A stretch of 64,000 bases of DNA, taken from assembly GCF_001580535.1 (NCBI RefSeq), contig NZ_LHZA01000154.1:1-64000 (forward strand), given 5' to 3'. Shown piece by piece: positions 8,757-17,745 of this stretch; positions within the stretch are counted from its first letter, which is position 1; each line of letters opens with the position of its first letter. This DNA comes from Acetobacter cerevisiae (GTDB lineage Bacteria > Pseudomonadota > Alphaproteobacteria > Acetobacterales > Acetobacteraceae). A program made the translations under genes and the position numbers. Under the pieces are notes generated by a model. That model saw only the letters and a list, made by a program, of their open reading frames with translations. It was not told the origin of the DNA and searched no databases.

Positions 8757-9253
8757 GCACACCGCTTGTGCGCCGGCCCTTCGGCATCGGCTTTCTGGTG
8801 CTGATGCTGGCTCTCTCGGCGGATCAGCTCAGCAAATACTGGATTTTGTATGGGCTGGATCTGCCGGACCGGGTTTCCGTCAAGGTCATGCCGGGCCTGA
8901 ACTTCACCATGGTCTGGAACCATGCGGTGACGTTCGGGATGTTCGGTGGGTTAGGCAATGCCGGGCGGATTCTGTTTTCCGTCATCGCGCTCAGCGTGGC
9001 CTCCGGCCTGCTGGTGTGGATGGCCAGAACCCCCAGTAAACTGACAGCCGCCTGCGTGGGGGCTATTACCGGCGGGGCCATTGGCAACGTGATTGACCGC
9101 GTGCGTTATGGCGCGGTGGTCGATTTTATTCATGCACATGCTTTTGGTTGGTCATGGTATGTGTTTAATGTGGCTGACTCTGCTATTGTATGTGCAGTCT
9201 GTGTTCTGGTGTTGCAGAGTGTCTTCTCGGACCGGCAGCAGCAGGCATCGTGA
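8753..9253 (+). CDS. lspA: Lipoprotein signal peptidase (signal peptidase II)
   Basis: Inner-membrane aspartyl protease that removes signal peptides from prolipoproteins. GTG 8753 overlaps the ileS stop and gives a 166-residue protein of standard size; the longer frame from 8624 lies inside ileS and is rejected. Four membrane helices are evident. Catalytic motifs: SADQLSKYW near the N-terminus, GNVIDRVRYGAVVDFIH (first Asp) and FNVADSAI (second Asp). The next gene encodes a likely lipoprotein substrate. Confidence 0.95.
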   Translation: MSTPLVRRPFGIGFLVLMLALSADQLSKYWILYGLDLPDRVSVKVMPGLNFTMVWNHAVTFGMFGGLGNAGRILFSVIALSVASGLLVWMARTPSKLTAACVGAITGGAIGNVIDRVRYGAVVDFIHAHAFGWSWYVFNVADSAIVCAVCVLVLQSVFSDRQQQAS

Positions 9254-9309
9254 TTTATAAAGCAACCTGTCGTACCGGCAGGCTGGGCAGGAAGGATATA
9301 AGACAGAAG

Positions 9310-9840
9310 ATGGCGTGCCGTGTCTCGACACTGATTTCTCCGCTGCTTCTTCTGGGTGGCTGCGTAATGCTGACCGGGTGTTCCGGGACGGAAGCCGCCC
9401 GTGCGTTCGGGCTGGAACGCAGTATGCCGGATGAATACACCGTCACCACTCGTGCGCCGCTGTCCATGCCGCCCATGGATGCGCTGGCCAAGCCGGTAAG
9501 TGGGGCAGACCGCCCGCAGGATGAGAGTGAACGCCTGCAGGCTCTGGAAACGCTCTCTCCCGATGTGGCGCTGCGTGGCACCAACGGGGATACCAGCGGT
9601 GCCCAGTCCATTCTGGTGAATGAAGCGGCAGACGCCTCCGATGCGCCGGATGAAGGCGAGCTTGGGGCTGCGGGTTCCGGCTTTGTGAGCCAGCTGATGT
9701 TCTGGAAAGGTGGCAATGCCGGGTCTGCTGTTGATGCAGATGCGGAAAACCGCCGCCTGAAAGCCAATGCGGCTCTGGGGAACAAGCCGACCAAAGGTGT
9801 CACCCCCACAGTGCATCCCAAAAAATCCGGCCTGTTCTAA
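9310..9840 (+). CDS. DUF3035 (BamF-like) lipoprotein
   Basis: 176-residue predicted lipoprotein resembling DUF3035 proteins, named BamF in alphaproteobacteria for association with the outer-membrane beta-barrel assembly machine. Start ATG 9310 is chosen for its signal peptide (STLISPLLLLGGCVMLTGC), which offers two possible lipidation cysteines, LGGC and LTGC; AGGAAGGA lies upstream. A GTG at 9250 overlapping the lspA stop is an alternative that adds 20 residues. The diagnostic MPDEYTVTTRAPLSMPPM segment follows. The rest is Ala/Asp/Glu-rich and probably disordered. Membership of a Bam complex here is inference. Confidence 0.72.
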   Translation: MACRVSTLISPLLLLGGCVMLTGCSGTEAARAFGLERSMPDEYTVTTRAPLSMPPMDALAKPVSGADRPQDESERLQALETLSPDVALRGTNGDTSGAQSILVNEAADASDAPDEGELGAAGSGFVSQLMFWKGGNAGSAVDADAENRRLKANAALGNKPTKGVTPTVHPKKSGLF

Positions 9841-9855
9841 GGCTAAGGTCTGACC

Positions 9856-11964
9856 ATGTCGGACCCGGTTTCCTCCTTATCTGAAACGTCCGGCACCCTG
9901 CCGTTGCGGCCTGCGCTGCGGCGGTTGCCGGAAGTTCTGGTGAACCGCATTGCTGCGGGTGAGGTGATTGAACGCCCTGCGGCTGCCCTCAAGGAACTGG
10001 TGGAAAACGCCATTGATGCCGGGGCTAAGCGGCTGGATGTCAGTCTGCAAAATGGCGGGATTGACCAGATTATTGTGACGGATGACGGGAACGGCATGTT
10101 CCCGGATGAACTCACGCTGGCGGTTGAACGCCACTGTACGTCCAAATTGCAGGACGAATCCCTCGTTCATATTCGCACCCTCGGCTTCCGGGGGGAGGCG
10201 CTGCCGTCCATCGGGGCTGCGGCGCGGCTGAGCATCACCTCCCGCCCGCGTGGCGAGAGTGGCGCGTGGAAAATCCGCGTCGAAGGCGGCAGGATTTTCC
10301 CGCCCGAACCCAGTGCTGGCGCACCGGGCACCAGTGTGGTGGTGGAAGATCTGTTTTTTGCCACCCCGGCCCGGCGCAAGTTTCTCAAAAGCGCACGGGT
10401 TGAAGGCCGCCACGCGGAAAGTGTCATCCGGCGTCTGGCGCTGGCGGTGCCGGATACGGCCTTTCGCTTCAGCATGGATGACCGCGTGGTGTTTGATTTG
10501 CCCGCGCAGGATATGGCGGCCCGTGCGGCGGCCCTGCTGGGGGCCAATGAGGCCGATGGCTTTCTGAAAATTCACGGCGAGCGCGACGGTATGACGCTGT
10601 CCGGCTATGCCTGCGGGCCGTCCGTGCATCGGGCGACGGCGGCAGGGCAGTTCATGCTGGTCAATGGCCGTCCGGTGGTGGACCCGGTTTTGAAAACCGC
10701 TGTGCGCGTGGCGTATCGGCGGGTCATTGAACATGGACGACATCCCGTGGTGGCGCTGATGCTCACCATCCCGCCCGACCGGGTGGACGTGAACGTCCAC
10801 CCCGCCAAAACAGAATTGCGCTTTGCGGATGAAGCCTCTGTCCGCTCTCTGGTCATCGGCACGCTGGGGCGGGCGCTGGAGGCTGGTGCAGGCAGCGTAG
10901 GCGTCCGGCCTTCGTTTTCCGCCGTCAGGCCGGGTCGCATCTGGTATCCGCCGGAAAACACGCCGCAACAGCCAGCGCCTCCCGCACCGGGCCAGCGGCC
11001 TATGCCATATGGCACGCAGGGAAGCTTTGCCGAGCCGCGCCTTGGGCTGGGGGATACGCCGTCCGCCCGTATGCTGCCGCCTTTGCCTTCAGGGAATGGG
11101 ACGGGGTTGTATGGTAACGGAGCCGGTGCTGAGGACGGGCTGCCGGGTTCAGACATGTCTGGTTCTGGGGGCTTTGGTGGCGGATTAGATGCACCTGCCT
11201 TCTCATCGGATGGGCAGGCTCAGAATGGGCAGGGCGGGAGTGCCTCCGGTTATGCGCCGGGCGCTGGCGGATGGGATGCGGGTAGCAGGGCACCGGGAGC
11301 ATTGCCGGAGTCGTATGCTGCCGGAACTGTCCCTCCATCCGCCGTTTCTGCACAGCAGGCGGCTGCGCACCCCTTGGGGGCGGCGGTGGCGCAGGTGCTG
11401 GATACTTACATTATTGCGGTGGCAGCGGATGGCAGTCTTGTGCTGGTGGACCAGCATGCCGCGCATGAACGGCTTACGCATGAGCGCCTGCGGGAGCAGT
11501 TCCTCAGCGGCAGCATCCGCGGGCAGCGCCTGCTGGTGCCGGATGTGGTGGAACTGCCACGCGGGCAAGTGGACGTGCTGGTGAGCCGGCAGGAGATGCT
11601 GGCCAAACTGGGCATTGAGCTGGAAGCCTTTGGCGGCACCGCCGTGCTGGTGCGCGCGTTGCCCGCCATGCTGAACACCACGGACGCCATTGGCCTGCTG
11701 CGGGACCTGGCCGAAGAGCTGGAAGCGGATGATTCCGGCGCGCCGGATGAAATGCCCTCGCTGGACGGGCGGCTGGATGCGGTGATTGCCCGCATGGCCT
11801 GCCACGGCAGTATTCGCGCCGGGCGACGCCTGAGCCGGGAAGAGATGGACGCCTTGTTGCGGCAGATGGAAGCCACACCGCGCGCTGGCACCTGTTCCCA
11901 CGGGCGGCCCACATGGCTGAAAATGACAAAAAACGATCTGGAAAAACTGTTCGGGCGGCGGTGA
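9856..11964 (+). CDS. mutL: DNA mismatch repair protein MutL (endonuclease type)
   Basis: GHKL ATPase coordinating mismatch repair. N-terminal motifs: ELVENAIDAGA, DDGNGM, TLGFRGEALPSIGA and DLFFATPARRKFLK. A long Gly/Pro/Ser-rich linker (about residues 355-505) separates this from the C-terminal dimerisation domain, which has the metal-dependent nickase motif DQHAAHERLTHE beginning at Asp532, then ACHGSIRAG and TCSHGRPTW. The nickase motif is that of MutL from species without MutH. 702 residues, on the long side because of the linker. Confidence 0.96.
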   Translation: MSDPVSSLSETSGTLPLRPALRRLPEVLVNRIAAGEVIERPAAALKELVENAIDAGAKRLDVSLQNGGIDQIIVTDDGNGMFPDELTLAVERHCTSKLQDESLVHIRTLGFRGEALPSIGAAARLSITSRPRGESGAWKIRVEGGRIFPPEPSAGAPGTSVVVEDLFFATPARRKFLKSARVEGRHAESVIRRLALAVPDTAFRFSMDDRVVFDLPAQDMAARAAALLGANEADGFLKIHGERDGMTLSGYACGPSVHRATAAGQFMLVNGRPVVDPVLKTAVRVAYRRVIEHGRHPVVALMLTIPPDRVDVNVHPAKTELRFADEASVRSLVIGTLGRALEAGAGSVGVRPSFSAVRPGRIWYPPENTPQQPAPPAPGQRPMPYGTQGSFAEPRLGLGDTPSARMLPPLPSGNGTGLYGNGAGAEDGLPGSDMSGSGGFGGGLDAPAFSSDGQAQNGQGGSASGYAPGAGGWDAGSRAPGALPESYAAGTVPPSAVSAQQAAAHPLGAAVAQVLDTYIIAVAADGSLVLVDQHAAHERLTHERLREQFLSGSIRGQRLLVPDVVELPRGQVDVLVSRQEMLAKLGIELEAFGGTAVLVRALPAMLNTTDAIGLLRDLAEELEADDSGAPDEMPSLDGRLDAVIARMACHGSIRAGRRLSREEMDALLRQMEATPRAGTCSHGRPTWLKMTKNDLEKLFGRR

Positions 11965-12091
11965 GACTCCGCAGGTTCTCACAGAGTATTGGCGTGTGCT
12001 CTGCGGAACGTGAACAGCACTTCTCTGGTTTCTCTTTCTAAAAGAGAGCAGGGTCAGAGTGAAGTGATGCAATCTGGATGGTAAAAACGCT

Positions 12092-13609
12092 GTGCCCCAT
12101 GCTCTGCTGTCTCTGATAACTTATGTCCCACTGGCGGGTGCGCTGGTAGCCTGGCTTTTTTGTCGGGGAGGGGAGGCGCAGGACCTTCTGGCCCGGCGGA
12201 TCGGGCTGGGGACCAGTCTGGCCGTTCTGGCGCTGAGCGTTGCGTTGTGGTGCGGTTTTAACCCCGCAACACCGGGCCTGCAGTTTGAAACCCGGCTGGG
12301 CTGGGTCTCGGATGCCGGGATCTCCTACCATACCGGGGTGGATGGCATCTCGCTGGTGTTTATCCTGCTCACAGCGTTTCTTACCCCGCTGGCCATGGCG
12401 GCGGGAGCGCGCAGCATCCGCACGCAGGCACGGGAGTTTGTGACGGCTATGTTGTTGCTGGAAACGGCGCTCTTCGGCCTGTTTTCCGCGCAGGACCTGC
12501 TGCTGTTCTATGTGTTTTATGAAGCAACGCTGATCCCCGCGAGTTTGATGATCGGCATCTGGGGCGGCCCCAAACGGGCATGGGCCTCGTTGCAGTTCTT
12601 CCTGTTCACGTTCGGCGGCTCGCTGTTCATGCTCATCGCTCTGATCGTGATGTGGCAGCAGGCAGGAACGACGGATATTCCGGCACTGATGCAGGCAGGC
12701 TTTTCCCATTCCCTGCAAGGCTGGCTTCTGCTGGCCTTCCTGCTGGCGTTTGGCGTGAAGCTTCCGCTGTTTCCCCTGCATGCCTGGCTGCCGGATGCGT
12801 ATTCTGAGGCTCCGGCTCCGGCCTCCGCCATGCTTTCCGGCGTGCTCTCCAAAACCGGGGCGTATGGTCTGTTGCGCTTCGGTGTTCTGATGTTCCCGGA
12901 TGCTGCCCATCTGTTCGCCCCCTATGTGCTGGCGCTGGGCGTGGTGGCGATTCTCTATGCCGCTTTTGTCGCTTTTGCGCAGACGGATATGAAGCGGGTG
13001 ATTGCCTATTCCTCCTTCTCCCATATGGGCATGATTGCCGTAGGCTTGTTCACGCTGACGGCGGAAGGCATTGATGGCGCCATTTTCCAGATGCTCTCGC
13101 ATGGCGTGGTGATTGCAGCACTGTTCTTCTGTGTTTCAGCGGTCGCCTTGCGGTCGGACACGCAGCAGATTTCTGCTCTGGGGGGCGTGGCCCGGCAAAT
13201 GCCGGTGCTTGCTCTGCTGACCATGCTGTTCACCATGGCCAATATCGGCCTGCCCGGCACCGGCTCCTTTGTGGGGGAGGTGCTGGTGCTGATGGGGGCG
13301 ATTCACGTCTCCTTCTGGGTTGCGCTGCTGGCCGGGGGCACCATGATTATGGGGGCGGTGTATATGCTCTCCCTGTATCGTCGGGTGCTGTTTGGCGGTG
13401 TGCAGGGGGCGGTGCATCTGCTGCGTGACCTGAGTGTGGGGGAAATTGCGGTGCTGGCTCCGCTGGCGCTTGTCACACTCTGGATGGGGATTCACCCCGG
13501 CAGCTTCACCCGCCTGTTTGACCCGGTGGTGATGCAGGCCATGCATCATGGCACTCTCACAGCGACAGCCTCTCTGCCAGACGCCACGCTGCATCTGGCA
13601 GCCCGGTAA
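12092..13609 (+). CDS. nuoM: Solitary NADH-quinone oxidoreductase subunit M (NuoM)
   Basis: Antiporter-like membrane subunit of complex I. The 505-residue protein keeps the charged channel residues: Glu in FYVFYEATLIPASLMIG, Lys in GVKLPLFPLHAWLPDAYSEA, Lys in QTDMKRVIAYSSFSHMG, His in LSHGVVIAALFF and Glu in GTGSFVGEVLVLMG; about 13-14 membrane helices. GTG 12092 is the only sensible start in this frame and has a weak ribosome site. No other nuo gene is adjacent: mutL precedes it and a convergent exporter follows, so it is an orphan. It could serve a split complex I or another membrane complex. Confidence 0.88.
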   Translation: MPHALLSLITYVPLAGALVAWLFCRGGEAQDLLARRIGLGTSLAVLALSVALWCGFNPATPGLQFETRLGWVSDAGISYHTGVDGISLVFILLTAFLTPLAMAAGARSIRTQAREFVTAMLLLETALFGLFSAQDLLLFYVFYEATLIPASLMIGIWGGPKRAWASLQFFLFTFGGSLFMLIALIVMWQQAGTTDIPALMQAGFSHSLQGWLLLAFLLAFGVKLPLFPLHAWLPDAYSEAPAPASAMLSGVLSKTGAYGLLRFGVLMFPDAAHLFAPYVLALGVVAILYAAFVAFAQTDMKRVIAYSSFSHMGMIAVGLFTLTAEGIDGAIFQMLSHGVVIAALFFCVSAVALRSDTQQISALGGVARQMPVLALLTMLFTMANIGLPGTGSFVGEVLVLMGAIHVSFWVALLAGGTMIMGAVYMLSLYRRVLFGGVQGAVHLLRDLSVGEIAVLAPLALVTLWMGIHPGSFTRLFDPVVMQAMHHGTLTATASLPDATLHLAAR

Positions 13610-13611
13610 AA

Positions 13612-13636
13612 CAGGTCTTTTAGACCTGGCCTTTCC
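13612..13636 (+). terminator. Intrinsic terminator after nuoM
   Basis: CAGGTCT (13612-13618), a TTT loop and AGACCTG (13622-13628), then GCCTTTCC. A short, moderately T-rich tail; it lies just after the nuoM stop. Confidence 0.5.
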
Positions 13637-13656
13637 GACGCTGGTGGGTGGCAGTT

Positions 13657-14559
13657 TTACTGCGGTAATTCAGGCTGCTCGTTTACCGGGCCTTTTTTGC
13701 CCGGAGTGAGCACAGTGCCTGCCGAGGCCAGCACAATGCACAGAATGCCGCCCATCCGGAGAGGGGAAAGGGTTTCGTGCAGCAGCAAAATCCCGGCACA
13801 GGTTGCACAGACGGGTTCCAGACTATACAGCACCCCCAGATCCCGTGCGGAGAGGCGGTGCATGGCCTGCATTTCCAGTGCGTAGGGCAGGGCTGAAGAG
13901 CTGATAGCCACCAGCACGGCCATACCCAGCAGAAGCGGGTGGTGCAGGCCGATGATGAACGCTGGGGTAAAGCAGGGCAGGAAGAGGATAACCGCGCTGC
14001 ACAGCAGGCCCAGAGCGCAGGCATGACCCGGGGAAAGCTTGCCGGTCATGCGTTTGCCAAAAACGATGTAGAGCGCCCAGCAGATAGCTGCCCCCCCGGC
14101 ATACCCAACGCCCATCATGTCCGGCAGAGCGGCTGTATCCGGTTTCAGCAGCAGGCACAGGCCCAGCACTGTGAGGGTAATCCAGCCGATGTCAGCCAGC
14201 CTGCGGGAGCCAATAAAGGCCAGAAACAGTGGGCCGGTAAATTCAATAGCGACGGTCATGCCCAGCGGAATGCGTTCCAGAGCCAGATAGAAGCACAGGT
14301 TCATCCCGGCAATGGCAATGCCGTAAGGCAGGACAAGCCGAAGGGTGCGGCGTGAGATGGCATGCCAGCTGCGGAAAAACACAACCAGCGCGACGGCCGC
14401 AAACGCCGTGCGCAGGCCAACCATGCCCCCAGCCCCAAAAAGCGGGAACAGAGATTTAGCCAGAGATGAGCCAAACTGGAGGCAGATCATGCTGCCGACC
14501 AGTTGCGTCAGTGCCAGCACGCGTTCCTTAAGAGGGCTGTTGGGAAAGGAAGCTGGCAT
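13657..14559 (-). CDS. EamA/DMT family exporter, RhtA-like
   Basis: Ten-helix drug/metabolite transporter of 300 residues with two EamA repeats, the first beginning near LVGSMICLQFGSSLAKSLFP and the second near GVGYAGGAAICWALYIVFGKR. The SALPYALEMQAMHRLSARDLGVLYS segment region resembles the threonine/homoserine exporter RhtA, so amino acid efflux is plausible; the substrate cannot be read from sequence. Start ATG 14559. It follows parE on the same strand after 61 bp and converges with nuoM. Confidence 0.82.
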   Translation of the reverse strand: MPASFPNSPLKERVLALTQLVGSMICLQFGSSLAKSLFPLFGAGGMVGLRTAFAAVALVVFFRSWHAISRRTLRLVLPYGIAIAGMNLCFYLALERIPLGMTVAIEFTGPLFLAFIGSRRLADIGWITLTVLGLCLLLKPDTAALPDMMGVGYAGGAAICWALYIVFGKRMTGKLSPGHACALGLLCSAVILFLPCFTPAFIIGLHHPLLLGMAVLVAISSSALPYALEMQAMHRLSARDLGVLYSLEPVCATCAGILLLHETLSPLRMGGILCIVLASAGTVLTPGKKGPVNEQPELPQ

Positions 14560-14620
14560 GCTCAGGCGAGTCCATGAGTCCGGAGCATGCCGAACATGAT
14601 GTTAGAAAAAGGGGGCTGGA

Positions 14621-16645
14621 TCATACATCCAGCAGCTCACCAACAGACTGAGCGTGTTCCTGAATGAAGGCAAAGCGGAGTTCCGGCTTACGGCCCATCA
14701 GGCTTTCCACCCTCTCCCGCGTGGCCAGCCGATCTTCCGGCAGGGCCACTACGCGCAGCAGCGTGCGGCGTTTGGGGTCCATGGTGGTTTCTTTCAGGTC
14801 ACCCGGAGGCATTTCGCCCAGACCTTTAAAGCGGGAGACATCAATCTTGCCCCGCGCCTTGAAGGCGGTTTTCATTTTACGCTCCCGGTCGGCATCATCC
14901 ATCGCATAGACGGTGTGCGCCCCCTGCGTCAGCCGGTAAAGCGGTGGCTGCGCCAGATAGAGCCGCCCGTTGCGGATCAGATCCGGCAGTTCACGGTAGA
15001 AGAACGTCATGAGCAGCGAGGCAATATGCGCGCCGTCCACGTCAGCATCGGTCATGATGATGACGCGGCCATAGCGCAGCTTGCTCAACTCAAACCGGTC
15101 GCCCGAACCGCAGCCGAGCGCTTCAATCAGATCGCGGAGTTCCTGATTGGCGCGGAGTTTTTCCGTGGTGGCGCTGGCCACGTTCAGAATTTTTCCGCGA
15201 AGAGGAAGGACGGCCTGCGTTTCCCGGTTGCGGGCCTGCTTGGCGGACCCACCGGCGGAGTCACCCTCCACCAGAAAGATTTCAGTCTCTTCGGCGCGTT
15301 CCCGCGTGCAGTCGGTCAGCTTGCCCGGCAGACGCAGGCGGCGTGTTGCACTTTTACGCGGCGTGTCTTTCTGCTCGCGGCGGCGCAGACGTTCTTCGGC
15401 CCGCTCAATCACAAAACCGAGCAGGGCATCGGCCTGCGGCGGGTTCTGGGCCAGCCAGTGGTCAAACCGATCCCGCAGCGCGGTTTCCACCAGTTTGCTG
15501 GCTTCGGAGGAAGTCAGCTTTTCCTTGGTCTGCCCCTGAAACTGCGGGTCCCGGATAAAGACGGAGAGCTTGGCGGCAATCATGCCCAGCACGTCTTCCG
15601 CCGTGATGGAGGCGGCTTTTTTGTTGGACCGCTGATCCCCCCATGCCCGCAGGCCTTTGACCAGCGCGTTACGGAAGCCCGTCTCATGCGTGCCGCCCTG
15701 CGGGGTAGGGATGGTATTACAGTAGGAGGCGAGGGCCGCAGTCCCGCTTTCCAGAAAAGCGACGGCCCATTCCACGCGGCCATTATCCGTGCCATCGGCT
15801 GCAGGCGGCAGGTTGGCATCACCGGCCCAGAGCGGGGTGAGCAGCGGCGCAGAGGCACCGAGTTCATCCGTCAGGCTGTCGGCCAGACCGCCGGGGAAAT
15901 GCAGCGTGGCTTCTGTCGGGGTGTCATCCCCCGTCTTGATAAGAGACGGATCACAGGACCAGCGAATGGTTACGCCCCGGAACAGGAAGGCCTTGGACCG
16001 GCACAGCTTGTAGAGTCGGGACGGCACAAAAACGTGCGAGCCGAAAATGAGCGTATCCGGCTGGAATGTAATCTGGGTGCCGCGCCGGTTTTGCGTGGGG
16101 CCAACCTTTTCCAGCGCCGTGACGGGCTTGCCGCGCTCATAGGCCTGACGCCAGATGGCGCGGTCCCGGGCAATTTCCACATCCATGCGGGAGGAGAGGG
16201 CGTTCACCACGGAAGACCCGACTCCGTGCAGACCGCCGGAGGTGGCATAGGCCTTGCCGGAGAATTTGCCGCCAGCATGCAGGGTGGTGAGAATGACTTC
16301 CAGCGCAGAGCGGTCGGGGAAGCGCGGATGCGCATCCACGGGAATACCGCGTCCGTTATCCCGAATGGTCAGACGATTTTCCGGATCCAGCCGCACATCA
16401 ATGGCCGAGGCATGGCCTGCCACGGCTTCATCCATCGCGTTATCCAGCACTTCGGCGGCGAGGTGATGCAGGGCGCCCTCATCCGTGCCGCCGATATACA
16501 TACCGGGGCGGCGGCGGACAGGCTCAAGCCCTTCCAGAACCTCAATGGCGCTGGCGTCATAGGCCTGGGGGCTGGTCTCAGCTTTGGTCGCAGTTTTTCC
16601 CGCAGGCTTGCGGGAAGGCGGGGGCGCAGAAAACAGGTCGCTCAT
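14621..16645 (-). CDS. parE: DNA topoisomerase IV subunit B
   Basis: GHKL ATPase and TOPRIM subunit of the decatenase topoisomerase IV. Motifs: LEPVRRRPGMYIGGTDEGALH, DNAMDEAVAGHA, RDNGRGIPVD, TSGGLHGVGSSVVNALS, and in the TOPRIM domain EIFLVEGDSAGGSAKQ and IIMTDADVDGAHI. 674 residues, without the extra C-terminal insert common in GyrB, which with the TOPRIM sequence favours ParE over GyrB. parC is not in the window. Ends in RFAFIQEHAQSVGELLDV. Confidence 0.95.
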   Translation of the reverse strand: MSDLFSAPPPSRKPAGKTATKAETSPQAYDASAIEVLEGLEPVRRRPGMYIGGTDEGALHHLAAEVLDNAMDEAVAGHASAIDVRLDPENRLTIRDNGRGIPVDAHPRFPDRSALEVILTTLHAGGKFSGKAYATSGGLHGVGSSVVNALSSRMDVEIARDRAIWRQAYERGKPVTALEKVGPTQNRRGTQITFQPDTLIFGSHVFVPSRLYKLCRSKAFLFRGVTIRWSCDPSLIKTGDDTPTEATLHFPGGLADSLTDELGASAPLLTPLWAGDANLPPAADGTDNGRVEWAVAFLESGTAALASYCNTIPTPQGGTHETGFRNALVKGLRAWGDQRSNKKAASITAEDVLGMIAAKLSVFIRDPQFQGQTKEKLTSSEASKLVETALRDRFDHWLAQNPPQADALLGFVIERAEERLRRREQKDTPRKSATRRLRLPGKLTDCTRERAEETEIFLVEGDSAGGSAKQARNRETQAVLPLRGKILNVASATTEKLRANQELRDLIEALGCGSGDRFELSKLRYGRVIIMTDADVDGAHIASLLMTFFYRELPDLIRNGRLYLAQPPLYRLTQGAHTVYAMDDADRERKMKTAFKARGKIDVSRFKGLGEMPPGDLKETTMDPKRRTLLRVVALPEDRLATRERVESLMGRKPELRFAFIQEHAQSVGELLDV

Positions 16646-16701
16646 GGATATGGTCTGTCCCGCTTTGTCGCTGATTCGTCAAGCAGGCCTGATCTGGAAG
16701 G

Positions 16702-16742
16702 GCGACGGATGGCCGGGCCTGAACTGCAATACCATCCGTCGC
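16702..16742. repeat. Perfect 11 bp inverted repeat between parE and the upstream minus gene
   Basis: GCGACGGATGG (16702-16712) and CCATCCGTCGC (16732-16742) are exact complements separated by 19 nt. On the minus strand it lies just past the stop of the gene at 16756-17295 and so may be its terminator, but the tail (CCCTTCC) has few T residues. A smaller hairpin, AGGCT AAA AGCCT, overlaps that stop codon. Confidence 0.45.
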
Positions 16743-16755
16743 AAGGCTAAAAGCC

Positions 16756-17295
16756 TCAGGCGCGATGCGTCGTTTTTGCTTTGGCTTTTGTTGCGCGGCG
16801 TGCCGGGCGGGCCGAATGGGAGGCCGCAGGGGCTGCACAGGTTTCAAAAGAGGCCGGCTGGGTGACGTCCTTGGCTTCCGTATAGTTGGCCAGATCTTCA
16901 GAGCTTTCCAGAGCATTCACTTCGTCAAACATGGCAATGCGCTGCATGCAGAAGATGGTGCCGGACTGAAGGCCTTTTTCAGACTGAATATTGGCCAGCT
17001 GCGTGATGTAATCATCATGTTCACGCTGGGCGCTGCTGCCATAGGTGCTGCGGAAATAGGTGTTGAGCTTCTGCTCTTCATTCAGCAGCGTGGAGCGGAA
17101 TTTGCCGACAAACGCATTGTAACGGTCCTGCGCGTTGCAGGAGAGAGCCGTGACCATCAGCTCACTTTTCAGAGCCTGAATATCGAACGCTTCATGCGCC
17201 GGGGAGTGGCCGCACGGGGTGGCAGCAAGCGTTACGGTGCTGTGCAGCACACCAAAAGCAACGGCACCAGCGGCAAGAAAACGGGAAAAAGACAT
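16756..17295 (-). CDS. Small secreted protein with four cysteines, unknown function
   Basis: I do not recognise a named family. ATG 17295 is chosen because GGAGGA sits 5-6 nt upstream; an in-frame ATG at 17337 adds only basic residues. The 179-residue product has a signal peptide (MSFSRFLAAGAVAFGVLHSTVTLAA) and a mature helical region with cysteines in ATPCGHSP, TALSCNAQD, TIFCMQRIA and FETCAAP, enough for two disulfides. The C-terminus is a basic Ala/Lys/Arg tail. A periplasmic location is likely. It lies upstream of parE on the same strand, with an inverted repeat between. Confidence 0.68.
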   Translation of the reverse strand: MSFSRFLAAGAVAFGVLHSTVTLAATPCGHSPAHEAFDIQALKSELMVTALSCNAQDRYNAFVGKFRSTLLNEEQKLNTYFRSTYGSSAQREHDDYITQLANIQSEKGLQSGTIFCMQRIAMFDEVNALESSEDLANYTEAKDVTQPASFETCAAPAASHSARPARRATKAKAKTTHRA

Positions 17296-17727
17296 GCGGG
17301 TCCTCCGATACAAGCTGGAGCGGGCGTGCCTCTTCACATCAAGGTCTCCCCGGCAGGCTCAGCGTATGAAACGGTTTTCGACAAGGTTTGATGAACGAAA
17401 TAGCGTATTCAGCAGAGAAAGATAGAAGTATTTTTTCATACCGCGTCTCAGCATTACAGCACGCTGGAAGTCTCATCACATTCACGCAGGCCGGAACACA
17501 GGGATGACACAGTGTGGTCTTCCAAACTCTTAATTTCGGGCAAAATGATGTCGCTTTTTCAAAAGCGAGGCAGCCGTGCGGGGAGATGCTCTTTATCCCC
17601 CTTTCTTCCTTCCTCAGTATGTTCTAAACGCAAAGACGAATCATGCGGCACAGCGGGAAGTGGGCATAAGTTTGCCCTATTTGCCCGCAATAGAGTGCGC
17701 AGAAGGTTCATGTGTACTTAATAAATA
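17296..17727. other. 432 bp intergenic region
   Basis: This lies between the divergent genes at 16756-17295 and 17746-18291. It contains a near-palindrome, TCGCTTTT (17551-17558) TC AAAAGCGA (17561-17568), and AT-rich stretches near 17400-17440 and 17710-17728 that could be promoters. Short open frames such as 17512-17721 have no ribosome site or recognisable product. No tRNA or named RNA was found. Confidence 0.5.
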
Positions 17728-17745
17728 GTGAAGCGGAGCTGTCGA

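Noticed and set aside
14654-16750. 698-codon plus-strand open frame opposite parE
   Set aside because: Mirrors the codon bias of parE and shows no domain; parE has every expected motif.
17512-17721. 69-codon plus-strand frame in the 432 bp gap
   Set aside because: No ribosome site, composition unlike neighbouring proteins, and overlaps the putative promoter of the lipoprotein gene.
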